DNA of 64,000 nucleotides from Bradyrhizobium iriomotense (GTDB taxonomy: Bacteria; Pseudomonadota; Alphaproteobacteria; Rhizobiales; Xanthobacteraceae), in NCBI RefSeq assembly GCF_030160715.1, contig NZ_BSOW01000002.1:372001-436000 (forward strand), in the 5' to 3' direction. The position numbers were made by a program, and so were the translations under genes. How positions within the stretch are numbered: position 1 is the first letter of the stretch; each line of letters begins with the position of its first letter. Positions 17,301 through 26,437 of this stretch are shown piece after piece. Below the pieces are notes generated by a model, which ran no database searches, was not told where the DNA came from, and worked only from the letters and a program-made list of their open reading frames with translations.

Positions 17301-18251
17301 ATGAATCAGTTGATCCGCAACACTCAGCAGGAGACAAACATGAGCCTGGAAAACACCAGACACCCCGCCGGGCCGGGGCTCGACGAACTGGTTCCGTCGC
17401 GCTACGCGCTGCGAGTCGGCGACATTGACGTGCTGGTGGTCAGCGATGGGATCCTATCGCTGCCGACCAAGATGTTGGCCCACGACGCCGATCCGGCCGT
17501 CCGGGCAGCCTGGCTGAAGGACATGTTCCTGCCGCCAGAAATGGTCGATTGGGCGCTGAACGTGGTCGTGGTGCGTAGCGGCGACCGGACCATACTCGTC
17601 GACGCTGGATGGGGGGCGGATCCGAACTTGCCGCGGGCCGGGCGCTTGGCTCAGCGACTGGAAGCCGCTGGCATCGATCTTGGATCCGTGACCGACGTGG
17701 TGCTGACGCACATGCACATGGACCACATTGGCGGGCTGCTCGTCGACGGGATCAAGGACCGGCTGCGTCCGGACCTGCGGATCCACGTGGCGGCCGCCGA
17801 GGTCGAGTTCTGGGCGTCGCCCGATTTTTCCCGTACCTCCATGCCGCCGGGGTTCCCGGACGCGCTTCGGACAGCCGCCAAGCGGTTCTTGAACGAGTAC
17901 CGCAGCCAGTTGCGGCTGTTCGAGGAGAAGTGCGAGGTGGCACCAGGCGTAGTCGCCACTCGTACCGGCGGCCACACGCCCGGTCACAGCGTAGTCCGTC
18001 TGGCGTCCGGCGGCGACCGGCTAACGTTCGCCGGCGACGCCGTGTTCACGGTCGGGTTCGAGCACCCCGACTGGCACAATGGCTTCGAGCACTTCCCCGA
18101 GGAGTCAGCCCGCGTCCGGGTCCGTCTTTTGCGGGAACTGGCGGAGACCGGCGAGTTGCTCGTGGCCACTCACATGCCGTTCCCGTCCGTGGGCCACGTG
18201 GCGGTCGCCGGTGACGTCTTTCGGTGGATACCGGCCATCTGGGATTACTGA
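17301..18251 (+). CDS. Metallo-beta-lactamase-fold hydrolase
   Basis: 316-residue MBL-fold enzyme with the metal-binding HMHMDHIGG (HxHxDH) near residue 140, a later His in GGHTPGHSV, Asp in FAGDAVF, and His in LVATHMPFPSVGH. The order is that of the AHL-lactonase/arylsulfatase-like group of di-zinc hydrolases. No signal peptide is visible. Two starts are possible: ATG 17301 (AGGAG 9 bases upstream) and ATG 17340 (AGGAGA 6 bases upstream); the longer form is given. It is the first gene behind operator D and is followed by a strong terminator. Lactonase activity is a guess. Confidence 0.87.
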   Translation: MNQLIRNTQQETNMSLENTRHPAGPGLDELVPSRYALRVGDIDVLVVSDGILSLPTKMLAHDADPAVRAAWLKDMFLPPEMVDWALNVVVVRSGDRTILVDAGWGADPNLPRAGRLAQRLEAAGIDLGSVTDVVLTHMHMDHIGGLLVDGIKDRLRPDLRIHVAAAEVEFWASPDFSRTSMPPGFPDALRTAAKRFLNEYRSQLRLFEEKCEVAPGVVATRTGGHTPGHSVVRLASGGDRLTFAGDAVFTVGFEHPDWHNGFEHFPEESARVRVRLLRELAETGELLVATHMPFPSVGHVAVAGDVFRWIPAIWDY

Positions 18252-18272
18252 CCGCTTATTGGGCTAGAGCCG

Positions 18273-18316
18273 AACCAGGCGCGTACTCATTGCGTCAATG
18301 AGTGCGCGCCCTGGTT
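18273..18316 (+). terminator. Strong hairpin terminator after the metallo-hydrolase
   Basis: AACCAGGCGCGTACTCATTG pairs with the following CAATGAGTGCGCGCCCTGGTT around a 3-base CGT loop. This gives a stem of about 20 bp with one mismatch and one bulge, followed by TTT. It begins 21 bases after the stop codon at 18251, a classical intrinsic terminator position. Confidence 0.7.
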
Positions 18317-18583
18317 TCCCGCGCTGCCAACGGCGAGGGTTCATTCCGATCGGCTAATGCCCGTCCCCAAAATAGGCGGCGTCTGGGCCGCCGGCAGAAC
18401 CGACTGTCGATGCACTTTGGTCACCGCTGAAACAGAAGCCCGATGAGTAAGGTGAAGGCGTCCTTCGGCCGGAAAGATTTTGGGGACCAGGCGACCTGCT
18501 GTTGGGTCCTGCGACTCGACCAGCAGGTAGATCTTAACGAGCGACGGGCAATGTAGCTGCCTCACAAAAGGTCTTCTGCCTCC
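18317..18583. other. Intergenic region without recognised gene
   Basis: About 270 bases between the terminator and the ferredoxin-like gene. I see no convincing open frame, repeat or operator here. The sequence just before the ferredoxin gene (GGTCTTCTGCCTCC) gives no strong ribosome site. Confidence 0.4.
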
Positions 18584-18784
18584 ATGATTGTCTGTTCGTG
18601 CAACGTGTTGAGCGATCACGACGTGCGTCATGTCGTGACTTCCGCGGACAAGTCTCCGCGCAATGCCAAGCAGATATATGCCTGCCTTCGCTGCAGCGTC
18701 GAATGCGGCCGCTGCGCGCGCACACTCAAAGGCCTCATCAACGAGGCGCTGGCATCTTCCGGCTCATCACCGGCAATTCGATAG
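18584..18784 (+). CDS. bfd: Bfd-like (2Fe-2S) bacterioferritin-associated ferredoxin
   Basis: 66-residue protein with the four cysteines of the BFD fold in the order CSC (residues 4-6) and CLRCSVECGRC (about 34-44), followed by the helix ARTLKGLINEAL. Bfd reduces bacterioferritin to release stored iron. The first pair is CxC as usual; the second region has extra cysteines. No bacterioferritin gene is in the window, and this gene stands alone between a terminator and an araC-like remnant. The length matches the family. Confidence 0.8.
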   Translation: MIVCSCNVLSDHDVRHVVTSADKSPRNAKQIYACLRCSVECGRCARTLKGLINEALASSGSSPAIR

Positions 18785-18869
18785 GCGGCATACACCTTGG
18801 ATCTAGGCCACGCCCCCGCAGATGATGAACGTAGCCCGTTGGCACCTGCACCTGTTGCCTGTCTCCATG

Positions 18870-19140
18870 ATTTCTCGAATGCGAGCCCACGCGCCCAACA
18901 TTCGCGCAGGTATCAGACGTCGCTTTGGCTGGAACATTGCCGCGTGAGCGATAGCACTGCATATGGGCGTCTCCTTTGTTGGATTCCGCTCGTTTGAAGG
19001 CGAATCGGCGGGCGTAAAAGCGCTGCTCGTCGGCCTCTCAATGCCAGCTCGCCACAATCGCGGATATGCCTCCTGACTATTTTGACTTAATGCCCACCCG
19101 ATCGCTTGTTTGAATGTGCGTTTAAAATTGTCTTGGCTGG
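18870..19140 (-). pseudogene. Possible decayed araC-like gene on the minus strand
   Basis: The minus-strand frame contains SQDNFKRTFKQAIG, close to the recognition-helix motif of AraC proteins (SxxxFxRxFKxxxG), and later IAHAAMFQPKRRLIPARMLGAW, which can be aligned loosely with the second helix-turn-helix. The sequence between is not AraC-like and no start or full domain is present. I regard this as a weakly supported remnant; an unrelated shadow frame is possible. Confidence 0.25.
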
Positions 19141-19333
19141 GAATGCTCAGCGCGAGCGCACTTCCCACGCAAGGATTTTCTTTGTTGATCGGTCTAACGC
19201 GGACGGCGCCAGCGGGCCCACTCACCGCGGCACGGGTCGAATAGCGAAAGCCCCTCCCGTGTTGGGAGCGATCAGTATCGCGTTTGACGACGAGCGAATG
19301 CGCGAACAATTGGCCGTGCGCAAGTTAACAGCA

Positions 19334-19363
19334 GCAATCTCTCTACAAGTACGTCAATCGCTC
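19334..19363 (+). promoter_or_regulatory. AraC-type operator copy E (diverged)
   Basis: GCAATCTCTC at 19334-19343 and TCAATCGCTC at 19354-19363, each one base away from the consensus box and with the same 20-base period, followed by TGGGGCA and TTCCGGTTCG.TAAAA as in copy B. Just upstream, GAACAATTGGCCGTGCGC resembles the 3' end of araC. The first downstream frame starts at 19429. One mismatch per box suggests a weaker or dead site. Confidence 0.55.
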
Positions 19364-19581
19364 TGGGGCAATGGGATTTCCGGTTCGTTAAAAGTCATTG
19401 TGCTCACACCAACCAAACGGACACGATAATGACCTGGAACTGCTCCGTCAGCCGAGTTGCGGACGGCCTACGGCGGAAAGAACTCTCCACCACTCTCAGG
19501 GACGCGATTTCGCTAACCGCTACGGCGACCGGTAAAGAAACCGAGGGTTTGACTTCTCCAGCTGGACGGATGGATGCCGCG

Positions 19582-19728
19582 ACCGCGATCACCACAAAAG
19601 ACGGCATCGACATCTCCTACAAGGGCCGGGGGCAGAAGTCCGCTCAACCCATTGCTTTTCATCGCGGCTGGCCGCTGAGGTCCGATAGCCGGGAGAACCA
19701 GACGCTCTTCTTCGGGGGCGCATCATGA
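19582..19728 (+). pseudogene. N-terminal remnant of a haloperoxidase-type alpha/beta hydrolase
   Basis: ITTKDGIDISYKGRGQKSAQ, then PIAFHRGWPLRSDS and LFFGGAS, clearly correspond to the N-terminus of chloroperoxidase-like hydrolases (TKDG..I.YKDWG.GQPI.F.HGWPL). The catalytic Ser, Asp and His parts are absent: the frame ends at 19728 where a membrane-protein gene begins. An open frame begins upstream at 19429, but its first 50 residues are not recognisable. Confidence 0.65.
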
Positions 19729-20233
19729 TACTCGGTATGAGCTTCGCGACGGTCACGATGGTTCATGTGATCATCAGCCTGATAGCAATCGTGGCGGGCC
19801 TGGTCGTGATGTTCGGAATGCTCGCCTCAAGGCGGATGCCGGGCCTAACTTCGATCTTCCTTGCATTCACTATCCTGACCAACGCTTCAGGGCTTCTGAT
19901 TCCACCGCTGCTGTTCGAGAAACCGTTGCCGTCTCATATGATCGGCATTCTCTCGTTGGTTCTGCTGACGATCGCCTGTATTGCGCTTTACGGCATGAAG
20001 CTCGCCGGCGCTTGGCGCTGGATCTACGCATTAACCGCGCTGGTCTCGCTTTATCTCAACGTATTTGTGCTGGTGATCCAATCCTTCCTGAAAGTGCCGG
20101 CGCTGCATGTGCTTGCGCCAAGCGTCCCGCCGGCCGAACTGCCGTTCGCCATCGTCCAGGGCATCGTGCTGGTATTTTTCGTCGTCGTGATCATCGGCGT
20201 GATCCGGCGATACCGGCCGATGCTGACCGTCAA

Positions 20234-20456
<223 letters not shown>

Positions 20457-20489
20457 CGGCTGGACGATCATCAAAGAGGAGTTGTTGCT

Positions 20490-21035
20490 ATGCCCACCAT
20501 CAATACAAAGGACGGCGTTGATATCTTTTATAAGGACTGGGGCCAGGGACAGCCGGCTGCGCTGGTCTCCGCGGTACCGCCATTGATGGTCAGAACGCCG
20601 GCGAACCCCGGAGGCCTTCCGAAGGAAGTGTTCGACGGTTTGCAGGTTGCGGTTGCCACCAACCGTTCGCAATTCTACCGGGACTTCGCTGCCGGTCCAT
20701 TCTACGGCTTCAACCGACCGGGCGCCAGGTCGTCTGAAGCGGTGATCCAGAACTGGTGGCGGCAGGCTATGATGGGCGGCGCCAACGCGCACTATGACGG
20801 CATCGTGGCCTTCTCCCATACGGACTTCACCGAGGATCTCAAGAAAATCGGGATCCCGGTCCTGGTAATGCATGGCGACGACGACCAGATCGTCCCCTAT
20901 GCCGACTCGGGTCCCTTGTCTGCCAGGCTACTGAAGAAGGGTGCGCTGAAGACCTACAAGGGTTTCCCGCACGGAATGCCAACGACTGAGGCAGCAACGG
21001 TCAATGCCGACCTTCTAGCGTTCTTTCGCAGCTAA
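20490..21035 (+). pseudogene. Haloperoxidase-type hydrolase with the nucleophile region deleted
   Basis: Reads MPTINTKDGVDIFYKDWGQGQ, then jumps in frame to LVSAVPPLMVRTPANPGGLP, which in intact relatives lies about 90 residues further on. The lost part holds the HGWPL oxyanion loop and the GHSTGGG nucleophile. What follows is intact: NRSQFYRDFAAGPFYGFNRP, ANAHYDGIVAFSHTDFTEDL, and the Asp and His regions HGDDDQIVP and GFPHGM. The 181-residue frame is open with a good ribosome site (AAAGAGGAG), so a protein could be made, but it cannot be a classical serine hydrolase. Confidence 0.8.
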
Positions 21036-21134
21036 TCTGCGGCACGTGAACGATGGTCTGCTACCGGCCGACATTCACAATCTAATGTCTTTGCGCTGTG
21101 GCCAATCTCGTCGCCGTGTGCGCGGCGTGACCCA

Positions 21135-21225
21135 CCGGACGAGCCGACGTTCGCCATCGTTCAGCGCGCTGCCATTCTTCGTCGTCCTGATCGTCCGCGT
21201 GATCGGGCGATATCGGCCGATGCCG
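21135..21225 (+). pseudogene. Partial second copy of the membrane-protein 3' end
   Basis: The DNA here (TTCGCCATCGTTCAG..., then TTCTTCGTCGTCCTGATCGT, and CGTGATCGGGCGATATCGG) repeats with changes the 3' part of the membrane-protein gene at about 20146-20224. Small deletions break the frame. It ends just before the channel gene at 21259. Confidence 0.6.
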
Positions 21226-21258
21226 ACATACGCTGGGGCAAGATTCCTGTAGTAGAAG

Positions 21259-21720
21259 ATGACGCAAACTCATCAATTCGCGATCCTGTTTCCGCTGCTG
21301 GTTGGTGTGGGCGCTGTCGCATGTACGATTTTCGTCCATGCGCTCGCTTTGGCTGCGGCGATAAACCTCTTTCGTTATGAGAGGAGGCTCGGGCGCGCAG
21401 GCGCAGGCGCCTTGATCGATCTTGCAATCGTCGCTCTGGTGACATCATTCGCGTTCGTGGCTCACCTGATTGAGATTGCCTTATGGGCCGTGCTGCTCGT
21501 CATCTGCGAAGACTTTCAAGGGTTCGGAAATGCGTACTACCACTCAGCGGTCAACTACACGACACTGGGTTACGGAGACCTTCTTCTGACGCCGTCGTGG
21601 CGATTGCTGGGACCGCTGGAGGCGACGAACGGGGCGCTCATGTTCGGTGTTTCCACCGCGATGGTCTTCGCTGTCATACAACGGCTAGTTCTGACTAGGT
21701 TCGAGGATCTCAGGCATTGA
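21259..21720 (+). CDS. Two-TM ion channel (potassium-channel-like)
   Basis: 153-residue membrane protein with about four hydrophobic stretches and, between the last two, the pore signature YTTLGYGD (about residues 100-107), the potassium selectivity-filter motif of the Ion_trans_2 group. No C-terminal RCK or cyclic-nucleotide domain is present, so any gating partner must be separate. It stands alone on the plus strand after a region of gene remnants and faces the adenylate-cyclase gene. Conduction of potassium is inferred from the filter only. Confidence 0.8.
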   Translation: MTQTHQFAILFPLLVGVGAVACTIFVHALALAAAINLFRYERRLGRAGAGALIDLAIVALVTSFAFVAHLIEIALWAVLLVICEDFQGFGNAYYHSAVNYTTLGYGDLLLTPSWRLLGPLEATNGALMFGVSTAMVFAVIQRLVLTRFEDLRH

Positions 21721-22278
21721 TAATAGGCGCTCGCCAATTGCGCGCGAAACGGACACTCGGCGCCCATCGATAGGACCAGTGGCCCCAGGTCCCTATGCGA
21801 CAGATCTCGAATAGTCTGAACCACAACTGAGTTCTACAACCCGCGCGACCGCACCGCTTTCGCTCCTGAAATGCCGGCAGCAGACCCGCGTGTTTCAGCG
21901 GACCCGGTCGAAGCACCCGACGCCTTGTTGATGAGACGCGACTTCGTTGCCGAGACGCCGCCGTCAGACGACAGCATCGAATTCAAGGTCGAGGAGGTTT
22001 CCGCCCCTCCTTCGGACGCAGAAACCCGGCCTCTGGCGAAAGCGATCGTCGCAAGGGCGCTGGCGCGCGGAATAAGCGTGGCCGGTCTGCCCCGCCCTTG
22101 CTCGACCGCTTCCGCGTCATCAAATTGGCCCTCCCCTCGCACGACCACATCGACGCCTTGTTGCTGGCCCCTTCAGCGGCAGCTTCCTTCAGACTACAAC
22201 AGCAACTCCGCTCGTACGCTGTCCAGCACGCGCTGTATGAGTCGGAGGTCGCTTTGCGCCACAGCGGAAGTCGCATCT
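21721..22278. other. Intergenic region with a possible broken gene
   Basis: A plus-strand frame from 21871 reads acidic, protein-like sequence (PPSDDSIEFKVEEVSAPPSD, then ETRPLAKAIVARALARGIS) to about 22090. A second frame from 22098 continues with LDRFRVIKLALPSHDHIDAL. The two could be one gene with a frameshift near 22090. No family is recognised and nothing else is visible, so this is noted without a firm call. Confidence 0.25.
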
Positions 22279-24045
22279 TCACTTGGGTAGCCCGACCGTC
22301 CGTAGCGCCTCATGGTATCTCTGACAAAAGGCCGGATCGCGATAGTTCGGGACCCTGGTCGAGATGGTGAAGCCGGGATCGAGTCTTAGGTACTCGGCAG
22401 TCGCGGCCTTGGCCTCGTCCAGCCGACCTGAATGCGCCAGCGCTACAATTCTGATGCGAAGAGCCGGAGCAAATCGAGGATTTTCGTCAATTGCTCTTTG
22501 CGCGGCAGACAGCGCCGCTTCGTCGCGACCGGCAATTAGGTTTGCGTTCGCCATGCCGCTCAACATGAGGGCAACTTCGTGATCGCGCGGGCTCAGTCGC
22601 ATCGCGCGCTCAAAACTCAAAATTGCCCGATCTGGATCGACACAGGCATAGTTCATGACCCAGCCAAGGCTGCTCAGCACCTGCGAATTGTTCACGTTTA
22701 GCCGCGCGGCTCTTTCCAGCACCGCAAGCGCTCGGTCATATTCTCCCCAGAAGCCGAGTGCGTGCCCGGCGTAACAAAGCACCGCAGCATCGTTGGAATC
22801 GTCCGCAATCGCCTCACGAGCCAGCCACAAGCTCTTTTCTCGGTCACCCATTTCACCCCATCCTTGATTCCAGCGGGTGACGTGATTAAACGAGAGAAAT
22901 GCCTTGGCGAGCGTGTATGTTGAATCGAGTTCGGTCGCAGCACTCAAATGGCAAACGGCCATGTCATTGTCCGGCTTCGTGAATTGGTAGTATCTCGAAA
23001 TCGCGCGGAGAAAGAGGTCGTACGCACCGAGGTTATAGGTGGGTTTAGTATTCGCGCGACCAATCTCGGCGAACCTGATCGACGGCTCGATGGCCCCGGC
23101 CACACGCGAAGTGACTTCATCCTGCAGATCGAAAACGTCTGCCATGGCGCCGTCGATCTTTTCAGCCCAGATGTGAGCGCCGGTCGCGGCTTCGATCAAC
23201 TGCCCTGTGATGCGAACTCGGTTGCCGGATCTGCGCACACTGCCCTCGAGCACATAGCGCACGCCAAGTTCGCGTCCGACCCGCTTGATGTCGACGGGCT
23301 TGCCCTTGTAAGTGAAGCTCGAGTTGCGTGCGATCACGAAAAGCGACTTGAATTGCGACAGCGCGGTGATGATGTCTTCGACGATACCATCTGCGAAATA
23401 TTCCTGCTCGGGATCACCGCTCATATTAGTGAATGGCAGCACAGCGATCGACGGCTTGTCAGGAAGTGCCAGCGACCTGGCGGCTTGGACCTGAGGTTTG
23501 CCACCTGGTATTGACCGTGGCCGGACCGCGAACAATCGGACCGGCCGGTCGATGTTCTTTAGGGACCTCTCACCGAGGTCGTCGAAGTCAAACTCCGTTT
23601 TACCCCTGACCTGCTCGAAAGCATTGCTGGACAGGTAGACCCCACCTGGTACGCATTCGTTCTCGACCCGCGCCGCCAAGTTGACGCCATCGCCAAAAAT
23701 GTCATCACTGTCAATGATGATGTCGCCGACGTTAATGCCAATTCGGAAAGCGATTTTCGGGGAATTACCGCCGTTCCGTTCCGCCATCTGGCCCTGTATC
23801 GCCATGGCGCAAGTCACTGCACCGACAGCGCTGGCAAATTCCACCAGCATTCCGTCGCCAGTCGTCTTGACGATGCGTCCGTTGTGGCCAGCAATGGCGG
23901 GATCAATAACCTCGCGGCGGTAGGCTTTCAGCGCTTCCAACGTGCCGCGTTCATCGGTACCCATAAGCTGCGAGTAGCCTGCGACATCAGCGGCCAAAAC
24001 GGCCGACAATCTTCGTTCGAGATGTCCTCCCACAATAATCCTCAT
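22279..24045 (-). CDS. Class III adenylate/guanylate cyclase with TPR domain
   Basis: 588 residues. The N-terminal class III cyclase domain (about 10-170) shows AVLAADVAGYSQLM, GDGMLVEF and DDIFGDGVNLAARVE. Next comes a TolB-like segment (IAVLPFTNMSGDPEQEYFADG, residues about 200-330, with GSVRRSGNRVRITGQLI), then tetratricopeptide repeats to the end. No membrane helix is obvious. It would make cAMP, with the C-terminal half for sensing or protein contact. Start ATG 24045 is preferred over the in-frame TTG at 24054. It follows hemA by 40 bases on the same strand and may be co-transcribed. The type is greatly expanded in Bradyrhizobium. Confidence 0.9.
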   Translation of the reverse strand: MRIIVGGHLERRLSAVLAADVAGYSQLMGTDERGTLEALKAYRREVIDPAIAGHNGRIVKTTGDGMLVEFASAVGAVTCAMAIQGQMAERNGGNSPKIAFRIGINVGDIIIDSDDIFGDGVNLAARVENECVPGGVYLSSNAFEQVRGKTEFDFDDLGERSLKNIDRPVRLFAVRPRSIPGGKPQVQAARSLALPDKPSIAVLPFTNMSGDPEQEYFADGIVEDIITALSQFKSLFVIARNSSFTYKGKPVDIKRVGRELGVRYVLEGSVRRSGNRVRITGQLIEAATGAHIWAEKIDGAMADVFDLQDEVTSRVAGAIEPSIRFAEIGRANTKPTYNLGAYDLFLRAISRYYQFTKPDNDMAVCHLSAATELDSTYTLAKAFLSFNHVTRWNQGWGEMGDREKSLWLAREAIADDSNDAAVLCYAGHALGFWGEYDRALAVLERAARLNVNNSQVLSSLGWVMNYACVDPDRAILSFERAMRLSPRDHEVALMLSGMANANLIAGRDEAALSAAQRAIDENPRFAPALRIRIVALAHSGRLDEAKAATAEYLRLDPGFTISTRVPNYRDPAFCQRYHEALRTVGLPK

Positions 24046-24085
24046 GGATCGCAACCTCAGACGAAGCTATTCAATCGTGAACGCG

Positions 24086-25315
24086 TCACTCCGCCGCGAG
24101 CACGCGAGAACGGAGCGGCAAGCCAAGACGTCTCCAGACATCGACCAGCGCTTCGGCGAGCGCGTCAACCAGTTTGTCATCGTGATAGGGCGTCGGCGTG
24201 AGGCGCAGTCGTTCGGTTCCGCGCCGGACGGTCGGATAGTTGATCGGCTGGACATAGATGCCGTGTTTGGCGAGCAGGAGATCGCTCGCCTGCTTGCACT
24301 TCTCCGGATCACTCACCATCACAGGTACTATGTGTGTTTCACTGGGCATGACTGGTAGGCCTGCCTCATTGAGCACGGCCTTGACCCGCGCGGCGCGTTC
24401 CTGATGGCGGTCGCGCTCGCACTGTGAAGCCTTGAGATGCTGGATCGCCGCGGTCGCGGCGGCGCAGACTGCCGGGGGCAGCGCGGTGGTAAAGATAAAT
24501 CCGGGCGCGTAGGAGCGCACCGCGTCGATGATATCGGCATTCGCCGCGATATAGCCGCCGAGACAACCGAAGGCCTTCGCCAACGTGCCCTCGACCACGT
24601 CAATGCGGTGCAAGGCCCCTTCCCGCGCGGCAATGCCGGCACCGGCCGGGCCGTACATGCCGGCCGAATGGACCTCATCGATATAGGTCATGGCACCGTA
24701 GCGCTCTGCGAGGTCGCAGATTTTCTTCACTGGCGCGACGTCGCCATCCATCGAATAGAGGGCTTCAAAGGCGATCAGCTTCGGTCGCTCCAGGACTTCC
24801 GCCGCCAACAATTCTTCGAGATGGCCGACATCGTTGTGGCGCCATATCTTCTTTTCCACGCCGGCACGCCGCACGCCTTCGATCATCGAATTGTGGTTCC
24901 AGGCGTCCGACAGGATGACGCAATCCGGAAGCAGACCGGCGATGGTCGGGATGCCGGTTTCGTTGGATACATATCCCGACGTGAAAACCAGCGCCGCTTC
25001 CTTGCCGTGCAGCTCGGCGAGCTCGCGCTCCAACTCGACCAGTGGATGGTTCGTGCCGGAAATGTTGCGAGTGCCGCCGGCGCCAGCGCCCATGCGGGTC
25101 GCGGTTTCAATCATGGCGCTGATCACCTTCGGGTGCTGGCCCATGCCAAGGTAATCGTTCGAGCACCAGATCACGACCGGACGCGGACCGTCAGGGGAAT
25201 GCCATCTGGCGTACGGAAAACGACCGGCGATGCGCTCGAGATCAGCAAACACCCGGTAGCGCCGTTCTTGGTGCAGGCGGGCAAGCGCGACGGAAAAGAA
25301 ATGATCGTAGGTCAT
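24086..25315 (-). CDS. hemA: 5-aminolevulinate synthase
   Basis: 409-residue pyridoxal-phosphate enzyme joining glycine and succinyl-CoA to 5-aminolevulinate, the first haem-pathway step in alphaproteobacteria. Family marks: [14 protein letters not shown] near residue 50, [38 protein letters not shown]-like [23 protein letters not shown], and [16 protein letters not shown] with the cofactor Lys at about 247. Length is exactly that of rhizobial HemA. GGAGGAG lies upstream of ATG 25315. A long hairpin lies in the leader at 25392-25426. Many bradyrhizobia carry more than one hemA; whether another exists is not visible here. Confidence 0.95.
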   Translation of the reverse strand: MTYDHFFSVALARLHQERRYRVFADLERIAGRFPYARWHSPDGPRPVVIWCSNDYLGMGQHPKVISAMIETATRMGAGAGGTRNISGTNHPLVELERELAELHGKEAALVFTSGYVSNETGIPTIAGLLPDCVILSDAWNHNSMIEGVRRAGVEKKIWRHNDVGHLEELLAAEVLERPKLIAFEALYSMDGDVAPVKKICDLAERYGAMTYIDEVHSAGMYGPAGAGIAAREGALHRIDVVEGTLAKAFGCLGGYIAANADIIDAVRSYAPGFIFTTALPPAVCAAATAAIQHLKASQCERDRHQERAARVKAVLNEAGLPVMPSETHIVPVMVSDPEKCKQASDLLLAKHGIYVQPINYPTVRRGTERLRLTPTPYHDDKLVDALAEALVDVWRRLGLPLRSRVLAAE

Positions 25316-25391
25316 GGAGCCAAATCTCCTCCAGTTGGCGCTCAACGATCGCCGTGCCCATCCGATCCGATGCTCATCAGCCATGAAATGG

Positions 25392-25426
25392 GCGGCCGGT
25401 CCTCGGGAGGGAAAAGGACCGGCCGC
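25392..25426 (-). promoter_or_regulatory. 12-bp perfect hairpin in the hemA leader
   Basis: GCGGCCGGTCCT (25392-25403) and AGGACCGGCCGC (25415-25426) form a perfect 12-bp stem with an 11-base loop, 77 bases upstream of the hemA start. No T-run follows on either strand, so a simple terminator is unlikely. A regulator site or an RNA leader element controlling hemA is inferred from position. Confidence 0.45.
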
Positions 25427-25590
25427 GGGTGCCTGCACGAACAAGGGGTCAGGAACGCGCTGGGCGCCGAGCACTTGCAAAGCTACTTACTTCCATGAGG
25501 CAGATTGGTATCGGAGGAGAAGCGTCCGTGCGAGTGAAGCCGTGCAAATCTCGGCAAATCGTGGCGAATGCGAATGCATCGATCATGTCG

Positions 25591-25950
25591 TCAGTTTCGC
25601 TCGGCGGTCCAATAGCCCGAGCAACGTGCGCTTCCCGAATAGCCGCTCCATGTCCCGCGACCTGAATTGCCTGAGAGCCGGCCAGAGCCGGACGCGTATT
25701 TGTCCTGAACCGTCACGGAAGCGCGAACGGACCCTGAGCGCGCTACACGGCCTCCGAACCTCACCAGATTCGGATGCGTGACGAGGCCATTGTTAACGTT
25801 GACCGTGAAATTGTAGGTCGGATCGCACGCGCCTCTTTGCGTCACGAAGCGAAGGTTCCAAGACCCATCATAAGCGGAGCTGGCCTGCGCGACGGAGAAA
25901 AATGCGATCAAGCAACCCGCCGCTGCCGCATGAGTGAGAAGCTTATTCAT
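25591..25950 (-). CDS. Small secreted protein, paralogue of 16548-16907
   Basis: 119 residues: signal peptide 1-23 (AFFSVAQA), then SAYDGSWNLRFVTQRGACDP, YNFTVNVNNGLVTHPNLVRF, VRASVTVQDKYASGSGRL and ARCSGYWTAERN. It shares length, both cysteines and most motifs with the plus-strand paralogue 9 kb away. GGGAG precedes ATG 25950. It follows the ClpX-operon small genes by 114 bases on the same strand and could be the last gene of that transcript or separate. Role unknown. Confidence 0.82.
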   Translation of the reverse strand: MNKLLTHAAAAGCLIAFFSVAQASSAYDGSWNLRFVTQRGACDPTYNFTVNVNNGLVTHPNLVRFGGRVARSGSVRASVTVQDKYASGSGRLSGNSGRGTWSGYSGSARCSGYWTAERN

Positions 25951-26064
25951 TGTCTGCTCCCAAGGTGTGTCGTTGAATTCCTCGATCCAATGGGCCTCCG
26001 CATCCTTCCGATCCAACACGTCAGTCGTATGGAGGAGCGGCCGGTCCTCGTCCGGTATTTTACC

Positions 26065-26274
26065 CTAAGCTCCTCTGCCGTCGTCCTTGCCGATCACACA
26101 GCGCCATGCCGCGAGACGCTCGGCGGGATGCTGCGTCATCCAGTCGGCAAGCTGCGGCGCGCCCATCAGGCACGACTGCATCGAAACGTTGGCGAAATCC
26201 GATGTCGTCACGATCTGCTCGTGGCAATTTGCCGGAGACGACAGGCTGCAAAGCACGGCGATGATCTTGATCAC
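26065..26274 (-). CDS. Small hypothetical protein in the clpX operon
   Basis: 69 residues beginning with a short hydrophobic stretch (IKIIAVLCSLSSPANC), then QIVTTSDFANVSMQSCLMG, APQLADWMTQHPAERLAAW and RCVIGKDDGRG. Three cysteines. The start is GTG 26274, overlapping the stop of the preceding 54-residue gene (GTGA) and preceded by AGGAG. I recall near-identical short proteins in other bradyrhizobia, without known function. Overlapping start and stop implies coupled translation with the clpX operon. Confidence 0.7.
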   Translation of the reverse strand: MIKIIAVLCSLSSPANCHEQIVTTSDFANVSMQSCLMGAPQLADWMTQHPAERLAAWRCVIGKDDGRGA

Positions 26275-26435
26275 GAGGCAACTCCTGCATTGATGCCGCT
26301 GCTCACTTGCCCCGGCGGCTTCTTTCCCTGCTCGCCGACAGGAGCCGACGGGACGACGCGGTCACCGGAGTCTTCACGAATCAGGCGGCTTCGTTCGCGC
26401 CCAGACTGTTGGATAAATCGAAAGAACTCTTCCAT
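26271..26435 (-). CDS. 54-residue hypothetical protein directly after clpX
   Basis: Found between clpX and the 69-residue gene: ATG 26435 starts 2 bases after the clpX stop, with AGGAG 6 bases upstream inside the clpX end. It begins MEEFFRFIQQSGRERSRLIR, then runs through a Pro/Gly-rich tail to TGA at 26271, which overlaps the next start. Charged and soluble, with no known motif. Tight spacing on both sides supports a real gene and co-translation with ClpX; an adaptor or substrate role for ClpX is only a guess. Confidence 0.65.
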   Translation of the reverse strand: MEEFFRFIQQSGRERSRLIREDSGDRVVPSAPVGEQGKKPPGQVSSGINAGVAS

Positions 26436-26437
26436 CT

